Assembly (NCBI RefSeq): GCF_028747205.1
Contig: NZ_CP112880.1
Location: forward strand, 4,092,001-4,156,000
Direction: 5' to 3'
Origin: Streptomyces sp. CA-278952
GTDB taxonomy: Bacteria > Actinomycetota > Actinomycetes > Streptomycetales > Streptomycetaceae
DNA: 64,000 bases
The number at the start of each line of letters is the position of its first letter. The first letter of the stretch is position 1. Shown in pieces: positions 7,630 through 16,346 of the stretch. The notes beneath the pieces are model-generated. The model saw only the letters and a list, made by a program, of their open reading frames with translations. It did no database searches and was not told the origin of the DNA. The position numbers and the translations under genes are program-made.

Positions 7630-8933
7630 GTTCGGCCGCCCCCACGCTCTCGCTGCCCGGTGACCCGCCCGGCGGCCGGACTGCCGCCTGGGTCTGGGGC
7701 ATCGGGGTCGCCGTCTACTTCGTCGCGATCATCTTCCGTACGAGCCTGGGCGTCGCCGGACTCGACGCCGCCGACCGGTTCGACGTCAACGCCTCCGCGC
7801 TGTCCACGTTCTCGATCCTCCAGCTCCTCGTCTACGCGGGCATGCAGATACCCGTCGGCCTGATGGTCGACCGGCTCGGCACCAAGAAGGTCCTCACCAT
7901 CGGGGCCGTTCTCTTCACCGTCGGGCAGCTCGGCTTCGCGCTCTCCCCGTCGTACGGCATGGCGCTGGCGGCCCGCGCGCTGCTCGGCTGCGGCGACGCG
8001 ATGACGTTCATCAGCGTGCTGCGGCTCGGCAGCCGCTGGTTCCCGGCCCGGCGCGGACCGCTGATCGGGCAGGTCGCGGCGCTGTTCGGGATGGCGGGCA
8101 ACCTCGTCTCGACGCTGTTCATCGCGCGGGCGCTGCACAGCTACGGCTGGACCGCGACGTTCGTCGGCAGCTCGCTGGCCGGTGTCCTGGTGCTGGTGCC
8201 GCTCCTGCTGTTCCTCAAGGACCACCCCGAGGGCCACGAGCCGCCGCCCGCCGAGCACGCCGGGGCCGCGTACGTCCGCCGCCAGATCGCCGCCGCCTGG
8301 CGGGAGCCGGGGACCCGGCTCGGGATGTGGGTGCACTTCACCACCCAGTTCCCGGCGATGGTGTTCCTGCTGCTGTGGGGGATGCCGTTCCTGGTCGAGG
8401 CGCAGGGGCTGAGCCGGGGCACGGCGGGCACGCTGCTCACTCTGGTGGTGCTGTCCAACATGGTGGTGGGGCTCGTCTACGGGCAGATCATCGCCCGCCA
8501 CCACGAGGCACGGGTCCCCATCGCGTTGGGCACGGTGGCCACGACGGCCCTGCTCTGGGCGTCCGCGATCTTCTATCCGGCCGACCACACGCCGATGTGG
8601 CTGCTGGTCGTCCTGTGCGTGGTGCTCGGCGCCTGCGGACCGGCCTCGATGGTCGGCTTCGACTTCGCCCGCCCGGCCAATCCGCCCGAGCGGCAGGGCA
8701 CCGCCTCGGGAATCGTCAACATGGGCGGCTTCATCGCCTCGATGACCACCCTGTTCGCCGTCGGGTTCCTGCTGGACGCCACGGGCGACAACTACCGCGC
8801 CGCGTTCGCCTCGGTCTTCGTCCTGGAGGCGCTCGGCGTCACCCAGATCCTGCGGCTGCGCCGCCGGGCGGCGCTCAGGGAACGCGAGCACCACGTGGTG
8901 AGCCGCGTCGAGGCCGTGCACGTACCGGCGTAA
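7626..8933 (+). CDS. Major facilitator superfamily transporter
   Basis: 435-residue protein with about 12 transmembrane helices. The cytoplasmic loop after helix 2 has VDRLGTKKVL, matching the MFS signature, and the central loop is KDHPEGHEPPPAEHAG. The GTG start at 7626 overlaps the GntR stop, giving translational coupling. The transported compound is not evident; regulation by the adjacent FCD-type GntR protein suggests an organic acid or similar small metabolite, which is inference. The last 30 residues are charged and cytosolic. Confidence 0.9.
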   Translation: MSSAAPTLSLPGDPPGGRTAAWVWGIGVAVYFVAIIFRTSLGVAGLDAADRFDVNASALSTFSILQLLVYAGMQIPVGLMVDRLGTKKVLTIGAVLFTVGQLGFALSPSYGMALAARALLGCGDAMTFISVLRLGSRWFPARRGPLIGQVAALFGMAGNLVSTLFIARALHSYGWTATFVGSSLAGVLVLVPLLLFLKDHPEGHEPPPAEHAGAAYVRRQIAAAWREPGTRLGMWVHFTTQFPAMVFLLLWGMPFLVEAQGLSRGTAGTLLTLVVLSNMVVGLVYGQIIARHHEARVPIALGTVATTALLWASAIFYPADHTPMWLLVVLCVVLGACGPASMVGFDFARPANPPERQGTASGIVNMGGFIASMTTLFAVGFLLDATGDNYRAAFASVFVLEALGVTQILRLRRRAALREREHHVVSRVEAVHVPA

Positions 8934-9036
8934 CCGTCTCCTTCGCGCTCGGCGGCGCGCCCGTCGCCCATGGTCCGGGACGGGCGCCGCCGGGGCGCTG
9001 GGGCGGTGTTACGAGGTCACGAGGTCAGGTACTCAC

Positions 9037-9068
9037 GGGGCCAGGGGGCCAGGGGGCCAGGGGGTCAG
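9037..9068 (+). repeat. 8-bp tandem repeat, four copies
   Basis: GGGGCCAG three times followed by GGGGTCAG, in the gap between two convergent genes and just past the 3' end of the minus-strand gene. The flanks also repeat GGTCACGAGGTCA-like units. Probably slippage-derived; no function seen. Confidence 0.7.
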
Positions 9069-9080
9069 GTAGTCGCGAGA

Positions 9081-9905
9081 TCACGGGGTCACGGCGAAGT
9101 TGTCCAGGATCGCGGTGGCCAGCTCCTGGTCGCCCTCGACCTTGATCCGGTCCGCGACGGCCGTGTGGCGGACCCGGCCGCAGGCGAGCCGGACGTACGT
9201 CTCCCAGTCCACCGACAGCGTCACGGCGGGGCCGAGCGAGGGCGCGCCGTCCACCGAACCGCGGCCCTCCGCGTCGACCCGTACCGTCCGCAGGAACTCC
9301 ACCGGCCCGTGCACGTCGAAGACGACCGCCGAATTCGCGGGGGCGCCGGCCTTCTTGGCCACCACCTTCGGCAGTCCGGCGAGCAGCATGTCGCGGGTGA
9401 TCAGGGCGCCGGGAGAGTCCAGGTTGCCGGGCTGCCCGAGCGTGGCGCGCAGGTCCTGCTCGTGCACCCAGACATCGAACGCCCGCAGATTGAGCGCTGT
9501 TTCGAGGGTCTGCTCGGCGCCCAGCGGCGCGCGGACCTTGGTCTCGGGGCTGCGCGACTCGTTGCGGATCTGGCGGGCCCGGCGGATGAGGACGTACTCC
9601 AGCTCGGAGGTGATCTCCGGGGAGGTGTGGTGCCGCCGGACGTCGACCTGCATCTCCATGTAGCGGGCGAAGTCGCTCTGCACGTGGTAGAGGTCGCGCG
9701 GCAGGGTGTGGATCGGCCGGGGATCGCCGAGCATCTCGCACTCCATGCCGATGACGTGCGACACGATGTCGCGCACCGACCATCCCGGGCAGGGCGTTCG
9801 GCGGTTCCACTCACCCTCGGGGAGGGGCTTCACCAGCTCGGCTATCGCCTCGATGGAGTGGGTCGCGGCGTCGGTGTAGGGCTGGAGGCTGGGATGGACG
9901 GTCAC
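9081..9905 (-). CDS. Maleylpyruvate isomerase family mycothiol-dependent enzyme (DinB/MDMPI fold)
   Basis: 274-residue protein of the actinobacterial MDMPI family: an N-terminal DinB-like helical bundle (TPCPGWSVRDIVSHVIGMECEM, NLRAFDVWVHEQDLRATLGQPG) and a C-terminal SCP2-like domain (SVDWETYVRLACGR). His residues in SHVIG and WVHEQD are the usual metal ligands. Many members use mycothiol; the specific reaction here is unknown. ATG 9905 has GAGGGG about 10 bases upstream. Transcribed alone, divergent from a possible small lipoprotein. Confidence 0.87.
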   Translation of the reverse strand: MTVHPSLQPYTDAATHSIEAIAELVKPLPEGEWNRRTPCPGWSVRDIVSHVIGMECEMLGDPRPIHTLPRDLYHVQSDFARYMEMQVDVRRHHTSPEITSELEYVLIRRARQIRNESRSPETKVRAPLGAEQTLETALNLRAFDVWVHEQDLRATLGQPGNLDSPGALITRDMLLAGLPKVVAKKAGAPANSAVVFDVHGPVEFLRTVRVDAEGRGSVDGAPSLGPAVTLSVDWETYVRLACGRVRHTAVADRIKVEGDQELATAILDNFAVTP

Positions 9906-9932
9906 GGGACCCCTCGTGCGGTTCTGCGGTGC

Positions 9933-10097
9933 ATGGGCTGGAGAGCAGGAGTGCTGGCGGGCGGGCTGGCACTGACGGCGCTGTCGGCGAGCTGCGTGGG
10001 AGGTTCGACCGCCGGACCCACCGACGATGGGTCCAAGTTACGCTGCGAGCAGGCACCCCGGCAGTGCTTTGGTGTGACGATCGTAGGCCCGTGTTGA
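9933..10097 (+). CDS. Possible small lipoprotein, 54 residues
   Basis: A short reading frame, MGWRAGVLAGGLALTALSASC, looks like a lipoprotein signal peptide: a positive residue, a hydrophobic stretch and the lipobox LSASC with Cys21. The mature part is only about 34 residues and has three more cysteines. The ATG at 9933 lacks a strong ribosome binding site. It fits between the divergent MDMPI gene and the amidohydrolase. I do not recognise a family, so it may be chance; the signal peptide is the only support. Confidence 0.4.
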   Translation: MGWRAGVLAGGLALTALSASCVGGSTAGPTDDGSKLRCEQAPRQCFGVTIVGPC

Positions 10098-10124
10098 CGG
10101 CTCGAATGCCAGGACGGTGGTAGT

Positions 10125-10916
10125 GTGCGCGCCTCCCTCATCCAGATCGCAGTGGACCCGGACGAATCCGTCGATGCCCGCAGGGCGCGAGCGGCCTCGT
10201 TGGTAGTCGCCCAGCGCGGCGCTGACCTGGTGGTTCTCCCAGAACTATGGCCGGTCGGGGCATTCGCCTACACCGCCTTCGAGGCGGAGGCCGAGCCCTT
10301 GGAGGGCCCCACGCACGAGGTGATGGCGAAGGCCGCCGCCGAGGCCGGGACCTGGCTGCACGCCGGCTCCTTCGTCGAACGGGCGGACGACGGCACCCTT
10401 TACAACACCAGCCTGGTCTTCTCGCCCCAGGGCGAGCGCACGGCCGTGTACCGCAAGATCCACCGCTTCGGCTTCGACAAAGGCGAGGCGGTGATGATGG
10501 GCGCGGGCGAGGAGCTGGTGACCGTCGCCCTGCCCGACACCACCCTGGGCCTCGCCACCTGTTACGACCTGCGCTTCCCCGAGCAGTTCCGGGGGCTCGT
10601 CGACGCGGGTGCCGAGATGCTGGTCGTCGCGGCGGGCTGGCCCGAGCGCCGGCGCGCCCACTGGACGCTCCTGGCACAGGCCCGTGCCGTGGAGAACCAG
10701 GCGTACGTGCTGGCCGTCGGGACGGCGGGCACCCACGGCGACATCCAGCAGGCCGGCCACAGCATCGTCGTCGACCCGTGGGGCGAGGTGCTGGCCCAGG
10801 CGGGCGCGGACGAGGAGGTCCTGACCGTCGAGCTGGACCCGGCGAAGGTGCGCGCGACCCGGGAGCAGTTCCCGGCGCTCAAGGACCGCCGACTGGGGCT
10901 CGCGCCGCCGCTCTGA
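10125..10916 (+). CDS. Carbon-nitrogen hydrolase (nitrilase superfamily)
   Basis: 263-residue cytosolic amidase-like enzyme. The catalytic triad is visible: Glu40 in LVVLPELW, Lys111 in VYRKIHRFGFDKGE, and Cys146 in LATCYDLRFPEQFR. It hydrolyses a carbon-nitrogen bond in an amide or similar compound; YRKIHRF and CYDLRFP put it near the omega-amidase and NIT1/NIT2-like groups, possibly in metabolite repair of deaminated glutathione or 2-oxo-acid amides. GTG 10125 is the start, with little Shine-Dalgarno signal. Substrate not determined. Confidence 0.9.
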   Translation: MRASLIQIAVDPDESVDARRARAASLVVAQRGADLVVLPELWPVGAFAYTAFEAEAEPLEGPTHEVMAKAAAEAGTWLHAGSFVERADDGTLYNTSLVFSPQGERTAVYRKIHRFGFDKGEAVMMGAGEELVTVALPDTTLGLATCYDLRFPEQFRGLVDAGAEMLVVAAGWPERRRAHWTLLAQARAVENQAYVLAVGTAGTHGDIQQAGHSIVVDPWGEVLAQAGADEEVLTVELDPAKVRATREQFPALKDRRLGLAPPL

Positions 10917-10951
10917 GGGCTGCCCGGTGCGGGCGGGCGGGACGCCCTGTC

Positions 10952-10957
10952 TACAGT
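10952..10957 (+). promoter_or_regulatory. -10 box of a probable leaderless promoter
   Basis: TACAGT sits seven bases before the ATG at 10965, the spacing of leaderless Streptomyces messages; no ribosome binding site is present. Confidence 0.45.
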
Positions 10958-10964
10958 GAGCGCC

Positions 10965-11351
10965 ATGGCTGAACAGGGCGCCGCCGAATCGACGTTGCTG
11001 CGGGGCACGGCGATCTTCGCCGCCTCGGTCACGGTCGTTCTCTACCTCTTCGGCCTCCTCCTCGTGGGCCTCACGGTCAGCGAGGTCGGGTCGGGAACGA
11101 ACTCGACGCCCATGCACCAGTGCGTGTACGCGCCCAACGTGCCGGAAGGCACTCACGTGGAGACGCACGAGGTGAGCTACCTCCCGGTGCACATCCTGTG
11201 CCGCACCACCGACGGCGGGGAGTTCACCAGTCGGGTCGTCCCCTCCTGGCTCAACCCGACGCTCGCGGTTTCCTTCGCGGCCACCGTCGCCCTCACGGCG
11301 ACCGCCTTCGTCCAGGCGGACCGGCGGGCCGCCGCGCGACAGGCGGGATGA
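10965..11351 (+). CDS. Small membrane protein of unknown function
   Basis: 128 residues with two transmembrane segments: one near the N-terminus (FAASVTVVLYLFGLLLVGLTV) and one near the C-terminus (TLAVSFAATVALTATAFV). Between them is a roughly 55-residue extracytoplasmic loop with two cysteines (HQCVYAP and HILCRTT) that could form a disulfide. I do not recognise the family. Start chosen at ATG 10965 because TACAGT seven bases upstream fits a leaderless transcript; a GTG at 10956 is in frame. Confidence 0.75.
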   Translation: MAEQGAAESTLLRGTAIFAASVTVVLYLFGLLLVGLTVSEVGSGTNSTPMHQCVYAPNVPEGTHVETHEVSYLPVHILCRTTDGGEFTSRVVPSWLNPTLAVSFAATVALTATAFVQADRRAAARQAG

Positions 11352-11397
11352 GCACCCCCGCCCCCGGCTCTCGGGGACCTTACGGCCCGTGCCCGAC

Positions 11398-11411
11398 GTT
11401 TCACGTGAAAC
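11398..11411. other. parS, ParB-binding centromere site
   Basis: GTTTCACGTGAAAC, an exact match to the Streptomyces and Bacillus-type parS palindrome. It lies between two convergent genes (stops at 11351 and 11439). ParB loaded here organises origin-proximal DNA during sporulation segregation. Confidence 0.9.
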
Positions 11412-11438
11412 AACGAACTCCCGTGCGCGGGCGGGCGC

Positions 11439-11930
11439 TCAGTCCTCGTGCTCCTTGTCCGCCAGCACGATCACGCACATCGCCACCGCGATGAGCAGCG
11501 CGGTGTCGGCGTCGTCCCGGACGACGTCGATGCCGTACGTGTCCCGAAGGGTCAGCCAGCGGCGCGAGATCTGGGCCAGCAGCTCGCCGTCGTACTCGAT
11601 GGCGAACTCGCGGTCCAGGATCCTGCCGCTGACGTCCAGCTCCGTGCCGTCCACCAACGTCACCCGGTAGTGGTTGCGGAGCAGCGACAGCCGCTTGCGC
11701 TTGACCTTGGCCAGCTCCTCCCCGCCCCGCTCGATGAGCATCGTGTCGCGCAGGCTGACCAGCTTCTGCCGTAGTTCGACCAGGACCCGGCCGTCGGCGT
11801 CCTTCAGCTCGAAGGTGTCGCGCAGCCGCATCGCCTTGCCGTCGACCAGGAAGACCTTGCGGCCCCCGTCGTCCTCGATCCAGTAGTCGTCGCCGATGGC
11901 GAACAGCCGCTCACGTACGAGAAGTCTCAT
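11439..11930 (-). CDS. LURP-one-related (LOR) family protein
   Basis: 163 residues with the Tubby-like LOR fold. Family features are the repeated beta-strand pattern: MRLLVRERLFAIGDDYWIEDD, FELKDADGRVLVELRQKLVSLRDTMLI, and YRVTLVDGTELDVSGRILDREFAI. Soluble and without catalytic motif; Tubby-like folds bind phosphoinositides or act as membrane-associated scaffolds, but the bacterial function is unknown. It is transcribed alone next to a parS site. Length is typical of the family. Confidence 0.88.
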   Translation of the reverse strand: MRLLVRERLFAIGDDYWIEDDGGRKVFLVDGKAMRLRDTFELKDADGRVLVELRQKLVSLRDTMLIERGGEELAKVKRKRLSLLRNHYRVTLVDGTELDVSGRILDREFAIEYDGELLAQISRRWLTLRDTYGIDVVRDDADTALLIAVAMCVIVLADKEHED

Positions 11931-11994
11931 GCGTCACAGGTTCCCGCGGGGTCCTGCGGAATGCGTGCAGGCGGTCACGGTGTTGACTGGTGGC

Positions 11995-13812
11995 ATGGCA
12001 TCACGTGCACGCGTCCGCGCCCCCGAACTCATCGGCAAGGGCGGCTGGCTCAATACAGGCGACCGGCAGTACACCCTCGCTGACCTGCGGGGACGCATCG
12101 TCATCCTCGACTTCTGGACGTTCTGCTGTGTGAACTGTCTGCACGTCCTGGACGAGCTGCGCGAGCTGGAGGAGAAGCACCGCGACACCGTGGTGATCGT
12201 CGGCGTCCACTCGCCGAAGTTCGTCCACGAGGCCGAGCACCAGGCCGTCGTCGACGCCGTCGAGCGCTACGAGGTCCACCACCCCGTCCTCGACGACCCC
12301 GAGCTGGCCACCTGGAAGCAGTACGCCGTACGCGCCTGGCCGACGCTCGTCGTGATCGACCCCGAGGGCTACGTCGTCGCCCAGCACGCGGGCGAGGGCC
12401 ACGCGCACGCCATCGAGAAGCTCGTCGAGGAGCTGGAGGCCGAGCACGGGGCCAAGGGCACGCTCCGCCGCGGTGACGGCCCCTACGTGGCGCCCGAGCC
12501 CGTCGCCACGCATCTGCGCTTCCCCGGCAAGGCGCTGCTCCTGCCGGACGGGGGCTTCCTGGTCTCCGACACCACCCGGCACCGCCTCGTCGAGCTGGAC
12601 GCCGACGGCGAGACCGTACGCCGCCACTTCGGCACGGGCGAACGCGGTCTGCACGACGGCGGCCCGGACGAAGCCCGCTTCAGCGAACCGCAGGGGCTCG
12701 CCGTCCTCCCCGACGGCCGGGTCGCCGTCGCGGACACCGTCAACCACGCCCTCCGCGCCCTGGACCTCACGACCGGCGTTACCAGCACCCTCGCCGGGAC
12801 CGGCCGCCAGTGGTGGCAGGGGACGGCGACCAGCGGTCCGGCGCGCGAGGTGGACCTCTCCTCGCCGTGGGACGTCGCCTGGTTCGGCGACCGGCTGTGG
12901 ATCGCCATGGCGGGCGTGCACCAGCTGTGGACGTACGACCCGGAGAGCGCGACCGTACGCGTCGCCGCCGGGACCACCAACGAGGGCCTGGTCGACGGGC
13001 CGGCCGCCGAGGCCTGGTTCGCCCAGCCGTCCGGACTCGCCGTCTCCGCCGACGGCGAGCGGCTCTGGGTCGCCGACTCGGAGACCTCCTCACTGCGCTG
13101 GATCGACCGCGACGAGCACGTCCGCACCGCCGTCGGCACCGGCCTCTTCGACTTCGGCCACCGCGACGGTGCCGCCGACCGGGCACTCCTCCAGCATCCG
13201 CTCGGCGTGACCGCCCTGCCCGACGGGTCGGTCGCGATCAGCGACACGTACAACCACGCCCTGCGCCGGTACGACCCGGCCTCCGACGAGGTCACCACCC
13301 TGGCCACCGACGTCCGCGAGCCCAGCGACGCGGTGCTGGTCGACGGCGATCTGGTCGTCGTCGAGTCGGCCCGCCACCGGCTGACCCGGCTCCGGCTGCC
13401 GGAGGAGGCGGTCCGGGTCGCCGACCAGGCGCACCGCACCCAGCGGGCCGCGACCGAGATCGCCCCGGGCACCCTCCGCCTCGACGTCGTCTTCCAGGCG
13501 CCCGCGGGCCAGAAGCTGGACACCCGCTACGGCCCCTCGACCCGGCTGCTCGTCTCCGCGACCCCGCCCGAGCTCCTGGCGGAGGGCTCCGGCGCGGGGA
13601 CGGACCTCGGGCGCGACCTGGTCCTCGCGGACGGGGTCACCGAGGGCGTCCTGCACGTCTCGGCGATGGCGGCGTCCTGCGACGACGACCCGGCCAACGA
13701 GTACCCGGCCTGCCATATGCACCAACAGGACTGGGGCGTCCCCGTCCGCGTGACCGCCAAGGGAACGCCCCGGCTGCCGCTGGTGCTGGCGGGCATGGAC
13801 GAGCAGGGCTGA
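11995..13812 (+). CDS. Thioredoxin-like and NHL-repeat protein (NHLRC2-like)
   Basis: 605 residues. The N-terminal 150 form a thioredoxin/TlpA-like domain with DFWTFCCVNCLHVL, so the redox motif is CVNC with an extra preceding Cys. The middle is a beta-propeller of NHL repeats (FSEPQGLAVLPDGRVAVADTVNHALR, FAQPSGLAVSADGERLWVADS, LQHPLGVTALPDGSVAISDTYNHALR). The C-terminal about 100 residues form a beta-rich domain. The architecture matches eukaryotic NHLRC2. There is no signal peptide, so it is cytosolic. Role probably thiol-disulfide exchange; substrate unknown. ATG 11995 was chosen because upstream codons fall in the divergent gene. Confidence 0.88.
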   Translation: MASRARVRAPELIGKGGWLNTGDRQYTLADLRGRIVILDFWTFCCVNCLHVLDELRELEEKHRDTVVIVGVHSPKFVHEAEHQAVVDAVERYEVHHPVLDDPELATWKQYAVRAWPTLVVIDPEGYVVAQHAGEGHAHAIEKLVEELEAEHGAKGTLRRGDGPYVAPEPVATHLRFPGKALLLPDGGFLVSDTTRHRLVELDADGETVRRHFGTGERGLHDGGPDEARFSEPQGLAVLPDGRVAVADTVNHALRALDLTTGVTSTLAGTGRQWWQGTATSGPAREVDLSSPWDVAWFGDRLWIAMAGVHQLWTYDPESATVRVAAGTTNEGLVDGPAAEAWFAQPSGLAVSADGERLWVADSETSSLRWIDRDEHVRTAVGTGLFDFGHRDGAADRALLQHPLGVTALPDGSVAISDTYNHALRRYDPASDEVTTLATDVREPSDAVLVDGDLVVVESARHRLTRLRLPEEAVRVADQAHRTQRAATEIAPGTLRLDVVFQAPAGQKLDTRYGPSTRLLVSATPPELLAEGSGAGTDLGRDLVLADGVTEGVLHVSAMAASCDDDPANEYPACHMHQQDWGVPVRVTAKGTPRLPLVLAGMDEQG

Positions 13813-13817
13813 GGCAG

Positions 13818-13856
13818 TCCCCCAAGGGGCCGCCATTCCGGGCCGCCCTTGGGGAC
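13818..13856 (+). terminator. Hairpin after the thioredoxin-NHL gene
   Basis: Left arm 13818-13828 and right arm 13847-13856 pair over about 10 bp with one bulge, five bases after the stop. Confidence 0.5.
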
Positions 13857-13925
13857 CGCCCGCGCTTGTCAGCGGTGGTGCGGGCCGGTTGTCGCACGGG
13901 CCGTCCGGTGGTGCGGGCGCGGCCG

Positions 13926-14150
13926 TCAGCGGTAGCGCTGTTCGTCGTCCGATACGACGGTGGTGGTGGTGGGCGGCACGACCATACGGCGGCGCCGCGC
14001 GATGCTCATGTAGACGAAGACCCCCACGAGGCCGACGAGCATCATGATCCAGCCGACCAGGTCGACGTTGACGGTGTCCATCTGCCAGTCGGTGGCGAAC
14101 GCCAGGATCGCGCCCGCGCCGATCAGCAGAATGCATCCTCCGAGTCCCAT
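13926..14150 (-). CDS. DUF6458-type small membrane protein
   Basis: 74 residues with two transmembrane helices (GGCILLIGAGAILAFATDW and DLVGWIMMLVGLVGVFVYM) and a basic cytosolic tail (IARRRRMVVPP). The sequence fits the DUF6458 family of actinobacteria. Function unknown. It stands alone between the thioredoxin-NHL gene and the aminopeptidase gene. Confidence 0.82.
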   Translation of the reverse strand: MGLGGCILLIGAGAILAFATDWQMDTVNVDLVGWIMMLVGLVGVFVYMSIARRRRMVVPPTTTTVVSDDEQRYR

Positions 14151-14180
14151 GAATCACGCCTCCTCGACCGCCCGGTCAGT

Positions 14181-14214
14181 CCGGGCCGGTGTACGGGTCG
14201 CGTACCCGGCCCGG
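14181..14214. terminator. Hairpin after the M18 aminopeptidase gene
   Basis: About 14-bp stem (14181-14195 with 14201-14214, one bulged base) just beyond the aminopeptidase stop at 14252, minus strand. Confidence 0.6.
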
Positions 14215-14251
14215 CAACAACCATGTGTGCGAGGGCGGTTGGGTGGGCGGG

Positions 14252-15550
14252 TCAGCCCGCGAGGAACGAGGTGAGCGCGTTCGCCAGCAGATACGGGTCG
14301 TCGGCGCCGCACAGCTCACGCGCGCTGTGCATCGAGAGGATCGCCACGCCGATGTCCACGGTCTGGATGCCGTGCCGGGCCGCGGTGATCGGTCCGATCG
14401 TGGTGCCGCAGGGCATCGCGTTGTTGGACACGAAGCTCTGCCACGGCACGCCCGCCTTCTCGCAGGCCGCGGCGAACACCGCACGGCCGCTGCCGTCGGT
14501 GGCGTACCGCATGTTGACGTTGACCTTGAGGATCGGCCCGCCGTTGGCGACCGGGTGGTGCGTCGGGTCGTGCCGCTCCGCGTAGTTGGGGTGCACGGCG
14601 TGGCCGGTGTCGGAGGAGAGGCAGACCGTGCCGGCGAAGGCACGGGCGCGGTCTTCGTACGTGCCGCCGCGCGCGAACACCGAGCGCTCCAGCACCGAGC
14701 CCAGCAGCGGCCCGTCGGCCCCGGTGTCGGACTGGGAGCCGTTCTCCTCGTGGTCGAAGGCGGCGAGCACCGGGATGTACGGGATGTCGGCGTCGTTCTG
14801 CCCGGCGACGGCGGCCAGGGCGGCGGTCGCGGCGTGCACCGAGAGCAGGTTGTCCATCCGGGGCCCGGCCACCAGCTCCCGGTCCCGGCCCAGGTACGAG
14901 GGCGGCTCGATGGCGTGCGGCATCAGGTCCCAGCCGGTGATGTCCTCCGCGTCGACACCCGCCTCCTCGGCGACGAACCGGATCAGGTCGCCCTCCTCGA
15001 CCTCGCCGAGCCCCCAGATCGGCTGCATGTGCTTCTGCCGGTCGAGCTTGAGCCCCTCGGTGTTGGCCGACCGGTCCAGGTGCACGGCCAGCTGTGGCAC
15101 CCGCAGCAGCGCCCGGTCGATGTTGACCAGCCGGTGGGTGCCGTCCCGCAGCGAGATCCGCCCGGCCAGGCCCAGGTCCCGGTCGAGCCAGGTGTTCAGC
15201 AGCGTGCCGCCGTAGACCTCGACGGCGATCTGGCGCCAGCCGTGCGCCCCGGTGTCGGGCAGCGGCTTCACCCGCAGGTTCGGGGAGTCGGTGTGCGCCC
15301 CGGCGATCCGGAACGGGGTGTGCGCCTCGGCGCCCTCCGGCACGTACCAGGCGACGATCGCCCCGCCGCGCAGCACGTACTTCCCGCCGGCCGACGCGTC
15401 CCAGGCGGCGGTCTCCTCGACCTGCCGGAAGCCGGCCTCCTCCAGCCGCGAGGCGGCGTTCCCCACGGCGTGGTACGGGGACGGGCTGGCCGCCAGGAAG
15501 GACATCAGGTCATCGGTGTGCGCGCGGTCGAACCGGGGAGGGGAACTCAT
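14252..15550 (-). CDS. M18 family aminopeptidase
   Basis: 432-residue zinc metallopeptidase that removes N-terminal residues (often acidic) from peptides in the cytosol, acting as a large tetrahedral oligomer. Metal and catalytic segments are present: GAHTDSPNLRVKP, FDHEENGSQSDTGADGP, SSDTGHAVHPNY, and the C-terminal IGVAILSMHSARE. The ATG at 15550 gives MSSPPRFDR; an in-frame GTG at 15559 adds three residues but neither has a strong binding site. Standalone gene closed by the hairpin at 14181. Confidence 0.92.
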   Translation of the reverse strand: MSSPPRFDRAHTDDLMSFLAASPSPYHAVGNAASRLEEAGFRQVEETAAWDASAGGKYVLRGGAIVAWYVPEGAEAHTPFRIAGAHTDSPNLRVKPLPDTGAHGWRQIAVEVYGGTLLNTWLDRDLGLAGRISLRDGTHRLVNIDRALLRVPQLAVHLDRSANTEGLKLDRQKHMQPIWGLGEVEEGDLIRFVAEEAGVDAEDITGWDLMPHAIEPPSYLGRDRELVAGPRMDNLLSVHAATAALAAVAGQNDADIPYIPVLAAFDHEENGSQSDTGADGPLLGSVLERSVFARGGTYEDRARAFAGTVCLSSDTGHAVHPNYAERHDPTHHPVANGGPILKVNVNMRYATDGSGRAVFAAACEKAGVPWQSFVSNNAMPCGTTIGPITAARHGIQTVDIGVAILSMHSARELCGADDPYLLANALTSFLAG

Positions 15551-15610
15551 GTTCTTCACTGTAACGAGGACTCGGGGTCCGGTATCCGGTGACCGGGGAG
15601 TTCGGTGGCC

Positions 15611-16225
15611 CTACAGCTCGTCGATCGCGGTCAGGTCGATGTCGATGTCGTACGGGGCGGAGAGCTTGAGCCGGTCGTGGTGGACGCCGGTGGAGACGTA
15701 CGTCTTGTTGACCGGGTCGAGCTCGTAGGTGATGACCATGGGGCGGTCGTTCTCGCCGGCCATCTCGACGAGCCAGAAGTGCTGGATGCCGGCCGCCGCG
15801 TACTTGTGCGGCTTGGTGTCGCGGTCGCGGTCCTCGGAGTCGGGGGAGACGACCTCGACGGCGAGGAGGACGTCGGCGGCCTCGTAGCGGGTCTGGCGGC
15901 GGCCCTTGATCGCTTCCGCCTTGACAACGACGAGGTCGGGTTCCGGGGCGTTTCTCTTGCCCAGCACGATCGCCATCTCGCGACGCACGCGCAGGTCGTT
16001 CGGCACGTGCTGCCGCAGCCCCTGCTCCAGCAGATACATCGCCAGCGTGTGGAAGTCTCGCTGCGGACTCACGAAAACCAGGCTCCCGTCGATCAGCTCT
16101 GTGTGCGGCGGGAGGTCGTCAAGCGTGAAGAAATCGTCCACGGTGTAGCCGTCCGGTGGCGGGACCGGCCACCCGGGGTTGGTGCGCCGCTGCTGCGACG
16201 CTTCGGACTGTGCCTCGGCGGTCAT
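15611..16225 (-). CDS. Uma2-family PD-(D/E)XK protein
   Basis: 204 residues of the Uma2 (DUF820) restriction-endonuclease-like fold. The core is APEPDLVVVKAEA followed by LLAVEVVSPDSEDRDRDTKPHKYAAAGI, carrying the Asp, Glu and Lys of a nuclease active site, then FWLVE. Function is not established for the family, though a nuclease role is assumed. ATG 16225 has GGGAGG a few bases upstream; an ATG at 16237 is in frame but contains that site. A remnant of a second Uma2 gene lies at 26513-26650. Confidence 0.88.
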   Translation of the reverse strand: MTAEAQSEASQQRRTNPGWPVPPPDGYTVDDFFTLDDLPPHTELIDGSLVFVSPQRDFHTLAMYLLEQGLRQHVPNDLRVRREMAIVLGKRNAPEPDLVVVKAEAIKGRRQTRYEAADVLLAVEVVSPDSEDRDRDTKPHKYAAAGIQHFWLVEMAGENDRPMVITYELDPVNKTYVSTGVHHDRLKLSAPYDIDIDLTAIDEL

Positions 16226-16284
16226 GGTTCCTCCCATGGAAGGGATCCTGGCCCGTGCACTCAGCGTACCCAGCTGATACGACA

Positions 16285-16319
16285 GCGCCGCCACCCGAAC
16301 GAATTCCGGATGGCGGCGC
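16285..16319. terminator. Hairpin between acyl-CoA dehydrogenase and Uma2 genes
   Basis: Nine-bp outer stem (16285-16293 with 16311-16319) with further inner pairs, just after the acyl-CoA dehydrogenase stop (16347, minus strand). Confidence 0.6.
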
Positions 16320-16346
16320 GTGTTGACGAAACAGGCGAGCGATTCC

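Noticed and set aside
8881..8905. CACGTG inside CCACGTGGTG as a possible fourth parS
   Set aside because: The flanks do not match GTTTC/GAAAC, and it lies within the MFS coding sequence.
10094..10126. TTGACG and TAGTGT as a promoter for the amidohydrolase
   Set aside because: Spacing of 21 bases is too long for a standard promoter; left unassigned.
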